In this document: one piece after another, positions 1 to 4,276 of the stretch | Position numbering within the stretch: position 1 is the stretch's first letter | How the letters are laid out: each line of letters opens with the position of its first letter | NCBI GenBank assembly: GCA_964228975.1 | Contig: CAXRCC010000126.1 | Coordinates: 1 to 5,044 of the forward strand | Reading direction: 5' to 3' | Origin: Paraneptunicella sp964228975 | Lineage (GTDB): Bacteria; Pseudomonadota; Gammaproteobacteria; Enterobacterales; Alteromonadaceae | Length of the DNA stretch: 5,044 nucleotides | The notes under the pieces: model-generated | What the model was told of the DNA's origin: nothing | Seen by the model: the letters and a program-made list of their open reading frames with translations, nothing else | The model's database searches: none | Program-made: the position numbers and the translations under genes

Positions 1-1
1 T

Positions 2-244
2 GAAGCGAATATTGAACTACCAGACGGACAGCTTACGCATGTTTTAAGACGTACTTTTGCAGTTAACTTTATGCAAAACGATGGAAATATAAAAGAGCTT
101 CAAATGCTTATGGGCCATGCAACATTGGCAATGACAGAAAAATACCTGAGATTTGCACCAATAAGGCCGGATTCCGCGCAAAAGCTCAACCCGATTACAG
201 CCGATGGTATCAACGTAACAGAACTAACTTCGGAAACACTGTAA
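2..244 (+). CDS. Tyrosine recombinase (phage/island integrase), C-terminal fragment cut by window edge
   Basis: This is the last 80 codons of a site-specific recombinase; the start lies left of the window. The catalytic end is readable: an HVLRRTF box (residues 13-19 of the fragment) supplies the H-x-x-R histidine and arginine, LMGHATL (39-45) supplies the second histidine, and the tyrosine nucleophile sits in TEKYLRFAP, nine residues after that histidine, the usual spacing. The NGGNI-like segment (here NDGNI) and the 'Y-x-x-FAP' ending resemble P2/186-type integrases. About 30 residues follow the nucleophile, so the C-terminus appears complete. The gene converges on tRNA-Phe, stopping 117 bases from its 3' end; in P2 too the integrase is transcribed toward the attachment site. 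I infer that it integrates and excises an element lying to the left. Element type (prophage or island) cannot be told from this fragment. Confidence 0.9.
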   Translation, partial: EANIELPDGQLTHVLRRTFAVNFMQNDGNIKELQMLMGHATLAMTEKYLRFAPIRPDSAQKLNPITADGINVTELTSETL

Positions 245-250
245 TCCGCA

Positions 251-272
251 TTCGGAACTTTTTCGGAACTTT
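251..272. repeat. Perfect 11-bp tandem direct repeat between integrase and tRNA
   Basis: TTCGGAACTTT occurs twice back to back (251-261 and 262-272), and a related TTCGGAA-containing stretch sits near 229-239 inside the integrase end. Short direct repeats between an integrase gene and its attachment site are typical of arm-type integrase binding sites, so that role is a reasonable inference. A chance duplication is possible. No protein-binding evidence is visible. Confidence 0.6.
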
Positions 273-348
273 GATCTTATAAGGTTATTTTTCAAACAAT
301 TTTAAGAAAGGGGTATTTTAGGTAAGTTATTGATTTTGATAGCTTTTT

Positions 349-363
349 CATCTTGAAAAGATG
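349..363. repeat. 6-bp inverted repeat at the tRNA 3' end
   Basis: CATCTT (349-354) and AAGATG (358-363) are perfect inverted arms around a GAA spacer, and the right arm overlaps the CCA end of the tRNA gene. On the tRNA strand the sequence after the repeat is A-rich, not T-rich, so it is not a good intrinsic terminator. It could be part of the integrase core site or coincidental. Confidence 0.4.
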
Positions 364-385
364 GTGCCCAGAGGCGGAATCGAAC
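362..385. other. Probable attachment site end (attL/attR) at the tRNA-Phe 3' end
   Basis: A tyrosine recombinase gene pointing at the 3' end of a tRNA gene is the classic layout of an integrated element whose att core is the tRNA 3' end, which is rebuilt on insertion. The interval given covers the CCA end, the acceptor strand and the T arm, where such cores usually lie. The true core length is unknown because the partner copy would be outside the window. Confidence 0.45.
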
Positions 386-437
386 CACCGACACGGGGAT
401 TTTCAATCCCCTGCTCTACCGACTGAGCTATCTGGGC
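362..437 (-). tRNA. tRNA-Phe (anticodon GAA), with encoded CCA
   Basis: This 76-base tRNA decodes UUC/UUU. The acceptor stem GCCCAGA pairs perfectly with TCTGGGC, followed by discriminator A and a gene-encoded CCA (362-364). The D arm is GCTC/GAGC. The anticodon arm GGGGA-TTGAAAA-TCCCC puts GAA at 402-404 (plus coordinates). The T arm is GGTGG/CCGCC with a TTCGATT loop and one G-U pair. It is transcribed from its own strong promoter. In E. coli the tRNA-Phe gene pheV lies a few genes beyond mutY-yggX and is a well-known island insertion site, so both this neighbourhood and the adjacent integrase fit. No T-rich terminator follows the gene, consistent with an element having replaced its original downstream DNA. 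Confidence 0.98.
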
Positions 438-496
438 ACTAGAAGTGCTGCATCACATGATTCTTGTTTGCTTAAGTATCTTGCGGTGCGGGGCGT

Positions 497-525
497 ATTA
501 AACGAGGATTGGGCACTTAAGTCAA
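497..525 (-). promoter_or_regulatory. Strong stable-RNA promoter for tRNA-Phe
   Basis: On the minus strand, -35 TTGACT (520-525) and -10 TTTAAT (497-502) are separated by exactly 17 bases. A GC-rich discriminator (ACGCCCCGC) follows the -10, the hallmark of promoters under stringent (ppGpp/DksA) control. Immediately upstream of the -35 is an 8-base A tract (529-536) in the position of an UP element. The start point would be near 490, leaving a leader of about 50 bases before the tRNA. Confidence 0.85.
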
Positions 526-548
526 CAGTTTTTTTTGAAGTTTTATTA

Positions 549-571
549 CTTTGCTTATGATTTAAGCAAAG
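549..571. terminator. 9-bp-stem hairpin between yggX and the tRNA-Phe promoter, possible terminator
   Basis: CTTTGCTTA (549-557) and TAAGCAAAG (563-571) form a perfect 9-bp stem with a 5-base loop. It lies about 80 bases past the yggX stop and just before the tRNA promoter, where the murI-yggX transcript should end. Neither strand has a proper T run after the stem (TAATAAAAC on the minus strand), so termination by this hairpin alone is uncertain. It may be an mRNA 3'-end stabilising stem. Confidence 0.45.
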
Positions 572-649
572 AAGCAGATTTTATGAACCATTTGTTGTTT
601 TTTACAACGGCATTTCCGCTTCTTGCCTGCTTAAGCCAGCTTCGCCTTC

Positions 650-922
650 TTACTTTTCAGGAGGCGTGTAGCCTTCAATTTCAGGCTCTTTTCTTTCAAA
701 AAGGTAAGCTTCCATTCTTTCTTCTAAGAATTTTCTTGCATCCGGATCCATCATGTTGAGCTTGTGCTCATTAATGAGCATGGTTTGACGCTTTTGCCAT
801 TCAGACCAGGCTTCTTTAGAAATGTTGTCGTAAATACGTTTTCCCAAATCACCTGGGTACATTTGGAAATCCAAACCTTCCGCTTCTTTATCGTAAAAAT
901 GACACTGAATCTTGCGTGACAT
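650..922 (-). CDS. yggX: Fe(2+)-trafficking / oxidative-protection protein YggX
   Basis: This small cytosolic protein of 90 residues (E. coli YggX has 91) is linked to iron trafficking and to protecting Fe-S clusters and DNA from oxidative damage. The sequence follows the family closely from end to end: MSRKIQCHF with the conserved cysteine at position 7, EAEGLDFQMYPGDLGKRIY, ISKEAWSEWQKRQTMLINE, KLNMMDPDARKFLE and the closing EGYTPP. I start it at the ATG at 920-922, because this gives the family N-terminus MSRxI. A GTG nine bases further upstream would add three residues with no family support. A GAGTGAG stretch lies 8-14 bases before the chosen start. It follows murI by 45 bases on the same strand. 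In E. coli and many gammaproteobacteria it directly follows mutY; here three genes intervene. Confidence 0.97.
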   Translation of the reverse strand: MSRKIQCHFYDKEAEGLDFQMYPGDLGKRIYDNISKEAWSEWQKRQTMLINEHKLNMMDPDARKFLEERMEAYLFERKEPEIEGYTPPEK

Positions 923-961
923 GGTGCTCACTCAATAACTATCTAAATTTATGTGCAGTTT

Positions 962-967
962 ATTATA
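962..967 (-). promoter_or_regulatory. Candidate -10 box upstream of yggX
   Basis: A perfect TATAAT begins right after the murI stop codon, 39 bases before the yggX start. No convincing -35 is seen at the right distance, and the region is AT-rich, so a chance match is possible. If real, yggX could be expressed independently of murI. Confidence 0.28.
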
Positions 968-1834
968 TTAGGAAAGATGAGCAAGCACGTTTACACCATC
1001 AAATCCATGTATGCTCAAGAAATGGGTAAATGCAGTATTCGTTTTTGTGGCGGCAGTAAAATAGAAACGATTAGCTTGTTGTTGAAACGCGAGTTTACCC
1101 TCACTTTTTGCCACTAGGTTAGCGGTTGAAGTGGATGCTGTTTGGTTACCTAAAACCCACATTAACCTTTTTGCAACAGGCATTGAGGGTTCAATAACAT
1201 GTTGCCCATCATGAAAATGCTTGCGCAATTCAGCTAATACGAACGCGTAGTGAGTACAACCAAGTAAAATAACATCCGATTCATTTAAATGAGTTTTGCT
1301 GGTTTCACTCAAGCGCTGAAAAATACCTTCAATCAGAGGCTGGCTTACAGGTTCTCCGTAAATCTTGCCTTCGGCAATGTCGGCAAGCCCCGGGCAACCA
1401 ACTTTTAACACTTCACAATCACCTGCAAAGCGAGCGATTAAATCGTCAAGATACTGACTCTGTGATGTGTTATCTGTCGCCAATAAGGTGAATTTACGTG
1501 TTTTGGAAATTTCAGCAGCCGTTTTAATAGCGGGCACAATACCTACAAAAGGCAAGGGAAATGCATCTCGCAGCTGATCAATCATTAATACTGTTGCGGT
1601 ATTACATCCAATCACTACCGCATCTATGCGGTGGGCGTTTTGCACGGTTTCAATAAGGCAGGTCAGTCGAGACAAAATGACGTCATGAGAAAGGTTTCCG
1701 TAAGGAAAGTAAGCGTTGTCCGCGATATAAAGCACGTCGATCTCTTTCGATAGCGTCCTCATTTGTCTCACTATCGACATGCCACCAATGCCAGAGTCAA
1801 TCACTAAAACTGTCGCACAATGCGGCACAACCAT
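968..1834 (-). CDS. murI: Glutamate racemase
   Basis: This cytosolic enzyme interconverts L- and D-glutamate to supply D-Glu for peptidoglycan. At 288 residues it is slightly longer than typical. The family landmarks are in order: DSGIGG (13-18, substrate loop), ADNAYFPYG (38-46), first catalytic cysteine in GCNTAT (Cys77), VGIVPAIK (97-104), CPGL (147-150), and second catalytic cysteine in GCTHY (Cys193, His195). Both cysteines of the two-base mechanism are present, so it should be active. Small departures from the usual pattern are CTHYAF where CTHYP is common, and PAIKTA where PAIKPA is common. The start at 1832-1834 has a modest AAAGG about ten bases upstream. It lies between the dehydrogenase homologue (75-base gap) and yggX (45-base gap). 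In E. coli murI is elsewhere, beside btuB, so this location is not the enterobacterial one. Whether another copy exists cannot be seen. Confidence 0.95.
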   Translation of the reverse strand: MVVPHCATVLVIDSGIGGMSIVRQMRTLSKEIDVLYIADNAYFPYGNLSHDVILSRLTCLIETVQNAHRIDAVVIGCNTATVLMIDQLRDAFPLPFVGIVPAIKTAAEISKTRKFTLLATDNTSQSQYLDDLIARFAGDCEVLKVGCPGLADIAEGKIYGEPVSQPLIEGIFQRLSETSKTHLNESDVILLGCTHYAFVLAELRKHFHDGQHVIEPSMPVAKRLMWVLGNQTASTSTANLVAKSEGKLAFQQQANRFYFTAATKTNTAFTHFLSIHGFDGVNVLAHLS

Positions 1835-1879
1835 GTCGAAGACGCCTTTACTAAATGAAAACCCTAATTAACTCGCGGA

Positions 1880-1885
1880 ATTATA
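1880..1885 (-). promoter_or_regulatory. Candidate -10 box upstream of murI
   Basis: A perfect TATAAT lies about 45 bases before the murI start, in the gap after the dehydrogenase gene. The matching -35 region would fall near the end of that gene and is weak (no TTGACA-like hexamer at 16-18 bases). It is listed because box and position fit a separate murI-yggX promoter. Confidence 0.35.
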
Positions 1886-1909
1886 ACGAAGGGAAACACT
1901 TAGCGCGAC

Positions 1910-3061
1910 CTAGAAACAGATCACGCTACGCAAGTAATCGGGATGATGGGCTTTATTAAGATATTCATTCACTTCATGTAATGTGATGACATTATCAATC
2001 ATCGATTTAACCTCTATCTCACCTGACTCCAAAAGCGCAACGTAATCTTGCATATCTGAACGACCTTGAAGCCCACCAAATACGCAACTTCTAATACTTT
2101 TCCCTGAACACACTCTTGGTAATGTCCAACTTGAAGGGTGCAAAGGTTGATGGGTTTCCACAAGAATGGTTTCTCCCCAGCCTTCACACGTACTTTCAAT
2201 GGCAAGGGCTGCCGCGTTTCGCTCAGCAGTGCATTCAAAGGCAATATCGACCCCACCTTTGGAGACTTCTCGAATACTCGGAATTAACGAGCGCCCCAAC
2301 GCGTCAGGATCAAACGCAATTGATGCGCCCATTTGCAATGCCACTTTACGCTTTTTTTCAGATGCTTCGATAACAATAATATCTTTAATGCCTTTAAGCC
2401 GTGCGGCTTGTACAACGCCTAATCCTGTTGGGTTAGCACCCAATACGGCGATCTGCTCTTGACCCGTTAATGCGCTGTTTTGAAAGACAGCACCAACACC
2501 ACTCACCACCGCGCTACAATATATTGCTAGCTCTTCTGGCGAGGCAGATGAAGTCACTTTGGTGACGGCAATTTCTGGCATCGCAATATGCGAGGAAAAA
2601 CCAGCAATTCCCATAAAGGAGCACAAAGGCTGCTCATCAGCTAACAAGCGCGGGGGATAATCAGGAATGAATTCTTGGCTACGAGTAATGCGAAGTGCAT
2701 GACAAAGGTTAGTTTTATCAGATAAACACGCTTTGCATTGATTACACTGCGGAATGCTCAGGGGAATCACCGTATCTCCTACGGCCACGGAGTGTACGTC
2801 TTTTCCGACTTGAACAACCCGTCCTACGGCTTCGTGTCCGGGAATCATCGGAAATGTGTTGAGTTTATGACCGTGCTTAGCCTGAGCAGCATCAAATGGG
2901 CTAACCGCGCATGCGAGGATTTCAACGAGAACTTGGTTATCTAGAATATTTTCTAAATGCACAGTGGAAACTTTCAACTTTTCGCCTTTTTCCCAACAGA
3001 CGGCAGCTTGAATTTGTCGCATTGCATTCTCGTTATTTCGTTTAATTGACGCTCGTATCAT
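1910..3061 (-). CDS. Class III-like zinc alcohol dehydrogenase homologue with altered catalytic site
   Basis: This is a medium-chain dehydrogenase of 383 residues, most like the glutathione-dependent formaldehyde dehydrogenase branch (FrmA/AdhC, about 370). Aligned by eye with FrmA without gaps at the key sites, the structural zinc lobe is intact (Cys106, 109, 112, 120 in CNQCKACLSDKTNLC), as are GHE (His76), VGDTVIPL, FECT, GWGE and FGGLQGRS. However, the catalytic-zinc cysteine of GVCHTD is Ser54 (AVSPFD), and that of GCGVTTG is Ser183 (CSAVVSG, with a cysteine one place earlier). The nucleotide motif GLGxIG reads GANPTG (208-213). The glutathione-binding acidic pair after CHTD is also missing. 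Ordinary zinc-dependent dehydrogenase activity is therefore doubtful; it may be zinc-free, use another substrate, or be non-catalytic. The frame is open throughout, so it is not a simple pseudogene. The start at 3061 is chosen for a GGAGG seven bases upstream. An ATG at 3022 would give exactly 370 residues but has a weaker site. Confidence 0.88.
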   Translation of the reverse strand: MIRASIKRNNENAMRQIQAAVCWEKGEKLKVSTVHLENILDNQVLVEILACAVSPFDAAQAKHGHKLNTFPMIPGHEAVGRVVQVGKDVHSVAVGDTVIPLSIPQCNQCKACLSDKTNLCHALRITRSQEFIPDYPPRLLADEQPLCSFMGIAGFSSHIAMPEIAVTKVTSSASPEELAIYCSAVVSGVGAVFQNSALTGQEQIAVLGANPTGLGVVQAARLKGIKDIIVIEASEKKRKVALQMGASIAFDPDALGRSLIPSIREVSKGGVDIAFECTAERNAAALAIESTCEGWGETILVETHQPLHPSSWTLPRVCSGKSIRSCVFGGLQGRSDMQDYVALLESGEIEVKSMIDNVITLHEVNEYLNKAHHPDYLRSVICF

Positions 3062-3068
3062 CGAAATG

Positions 3069-3073
3069 CCTCC
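3069..3073 (-). promoter_or_regulatory. Shine-Dalgarno site deciding the dehydrogenase start
   Basis: A full GGAGG on the minus strand ends seven bases before the ATG at 3059-3061. The frame stays open upstream to 3187, and a family-length start exists at 3022, but neither has a comparable site. It supports a 13-residue extension (IRASIKRNNENA region) relative to FrmA-type proteins. Confidence 0.75.
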
Positions 3074-3092
3074 ATTCTTATCGATAATTCTT

Positions 3093-3108
3093 TTGTCCAA
3101 CTGGACAA
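3093..3108. promoter_or_regulatory. Perfect 16-bp palindrome, operator-like (TTGTCCA-N2-TGGACAA)
   Basis: Two 7-base arms, TTGTCCA and TGGACAA, are exact reverse complements around a 2-base centre. The site lies 32-47 bases before the dehydrogenase start, within the leader or just downstream of the candidate promoter. Its symmetry suits a homodimeric repressor (GntR-, TetR- or LacI-like); no regulator gene is in the window to pair with it. An RNA hairpin in the leader is an alternative reading. Confidence 0.6.
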
Positions 3109-3134
3109 GATAAAGCAACTTGGTAAGTTTTTTA

Positions 3135-3164
3135 CTTATAAAAATAACGTTTCTGATTGCCCAA
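3135..3164 (-). promoter_or_regulatory. Candidate promoter for the dehydrogenase gene
   Basis: On the minus strand a -10-like TATAAG (3135-3140) has a weak -35 TTGGGC (3159-3164) 18 bases upstream. The start would be near 3128, giving a leader of roughly 65-70 bases that contains the TTGTCCA palindrome. A second palindrome overlaps the -35. The region is AT-rich, so the exact boxes are uncertain. Confidence 0.35.
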
Positions 3165-3168
3165 TCAG
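3153..3168. promoter_or_regulatory. Second perfect 16-bp palindrome (CTGATTG-N2-CAATCAG)
   Basis: Arms CTGATTG and CAATCAG are exact reverse complements around CC. The geometry (7-2-7) equals that of the palindrome at 3093-3108 but the sequence differs, and the centres are 60 bases apart. It overlaps the candidate -35 of the dehydrogenase promoter, a position suited to control of transcription. The binding protein is unknown. Confidence 0.5.
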
Positions 3169-3402
3169 CCACACTTATATTCTGCAATTATTGCTTAACT
3201 TACAGCCCAAATTGCTCGTTCAAGAAATATACTACCAAATCCGGTAATTATTTTTTATTTTCGCTTTAAGCCAGACAATTAAAGGCTTACGGCATATCAA
3301 AAAGCCAAGCCATGATAGTTTCTTTACTCGATAGAAGTAAATATTATTTTTGCCTTGTTTAAATTAACAAGAAGAGAATTTCATTATTATTTAGAAGAGT
3401 AA
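3169..3402. other. AT-rich intergenic stretch without a recognisable gene
   Basis: Between the dehydrogenase control region and the SUMF gene's terminator I see no credible coding sequence: the longest plus-strand reading from the ATG at 3312 is 16 codons without a ribosome site. A TAAGCC/GGCTTA inverted repeat (3267-3289, 11-base loop) is the only structure, and no T run follows it. Distal promoter elements could lie here, but nothing specific stands out. Confidence 0.5.
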
Positions 3403-3444
3403 AGCCCAGAATAAGCAAAGTGTTAATGACTTTATTTCTGGGCT
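3403..3444 (-). terminator. Probable terminator of the mutY-SUMF operon
   Basis: AGCCCAGAA (3403-3411) pairs perfectly with TTCTGGGCT (3436-3444), and the stem can be extended inward through A/T pairs and an AAAGT/ACTTT inner stem. It begins 32 bases past the SUMF stop. On the minus strand the sequence after the stem is TTACTCTTCT, pyrimidine-rich but not a pure T run, so it is a moderate rather than textbook intrinsic terminator. On the plus strand no T run follows. Confidence 0.6.
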
Positions 3445-3475
3445 GATAGATATTTAAGGAGAGATATATTTTACT

Positions 3476-4270
3476 TTATTGAACAGGTGTAACGCAGCGG
3501 ATCCCATTTGAGCCATAAAGGTCAGGGTTGCCCGTTATGGGTTTAGCAAAACGGTTCGACACACGTTGCGCCCATTGCTTCTCATCCCAAGAGCCACCTT
3601 TTATTGCTTTTTTAGTGCCTTTCGCTGGTCCTTTGATATCACCTTTTGCATAAACGTCTGCGTAGGCATCTTTCTCATACCAGTTCATTACCCATTCGCT
3701 CGTTCCGCCTACCATGTCGTATAATCCCCAAGCATTAGGCTCATGACTATTACGAGGCCACGTTAAATCGCGCCAACAGCCGTCTGTTTCTGTGTCTGGC
3801 TTGTTACCTGTTCCTGGATCATAAACAGCAGTATCACACGTTGCGTGTTCATACCCCCATGGATAAGGTGCGGTGGAGCCAGCCCTTGCTGCTTTTTCCC
3901 ACTCGGCTTCATACGCTAAACGGCCCCCTTTCCACTCACAGTAATCCAGGGCATTACGCCAGTTAATGCAATTTTGTGGGTAGTTGTCTCTTCCTGGAGC
4001 ATCGTAATTACAATAGTGCGTTCGCTTGTAATCGAAGGGTTTGCCACACTTGCCAGCTTCTACACATTGACGATATTCACCAACAGATACTTCTTGCTTA
4101 TCTATTTTAAAGGCTGGCACGTATACTTTTACGCCACCTTCTGGCCCTTCATCAATATCACACTCAGGATCATTTTTAGAGCAACCCATGACAAATTCGC
4201 CCGCAGGAACCAAAACCTGCTCGGAAGCCACTGCACTAAAGCCAATGAACAATAAAGGTAAATATTTCAT
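3476..4270 (-). CDS. Secreted FGE/SUMF-family protein without the FGE catalytic cysteines
   Basis: This is a 264-residue protein with a short signal peptide (about residues 1-15, MKYLPLLFIGFSAVA, cut after AVA) and then one formylglycine-generating-enzyme/sulfatase-modifying-factor domain. The family landmarks are VPAGEFVMG (21-29), DKQEVSVGEY (57-66), INWRNALDYCEWKGGRLAYEAEWEKAAR (102-129), YPWG (136-139), NAWGLYDMVGGTSEWV (179-194), KGGSW (224-228) and a final GIRCV (256-260). After GGSW, true formylglycine-generating enzymes carry two copper-binding cysteines; here those positions are Glu230 and Gln235, so it should not make formylglycine. Ten cysteines remain (30, 37, 69, 75, 87, 101, 111, 145, 165, 259), an even number suited to disulfides in the periplasm. 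Substrate and role are unknown. It starts six bases after the mutY stop, and its AGG ribosome site runs across that stop, so translation is probably coupled to mutY. Confidence 0.88.
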   Translation of the reverse strand: MKYLPLLFIGFSAVASEQVLVPAGEFVMGCSKNDPECDIDEGPEGGVKVYVPAFKIDKQEVSVGEYRQCVEAGKCGKPFDYKRTHYCNYDAPGRDNYPQNCINWRNALDYCEWKGGRLAYEAEWEKAARAGSTAPYPWGYEHATCDTAVYDPGTGNKPDTETDGCWRDLTWPRNSHEPNAWGLYDMVGGTSEWVMNWYEKDAYADVYAKGDIKGPAKGTKKAIKGGSWDEKQWAQRVSNRFAKPITGNPDLYGSNGIRCVTPVQ

Positions 4271-4276
4271 TTTCGC

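Noticed and set aside
535..759. Plus-strand open frame of 74 codons overlapping the yggX tail
   Set aside because: It runs antisense through the end of yggX, has no ribosome site or family resemblance, and overlaps the tRNA-Phe UP-element region.
2014..2462. Several open frames on both strands inside the dehydrogenase gene
   Set aside because: They lie in other frames of a well-supported gene and their translations resemble no protein family.
3062..3187. Upstream extension of the dehydrogenase by 42 residues
   Set aside because: The added residues match nothing in the family, cross the palindromes and promoter region, and lack a ribosome site as good as the GGAGG before 3061.
3267..3289. 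TAAGCC/GGCTTA inverted repeat as a terminator
   Set aside because: The stem is only six bases with an 11-base loop and no T run follows on either strand.
3312..3362. Tiny plus-strand reading frame of 16 codons in the intergenic gap
   Set aside because: It is too short, lacks a ribosome site and matches no known small protein.
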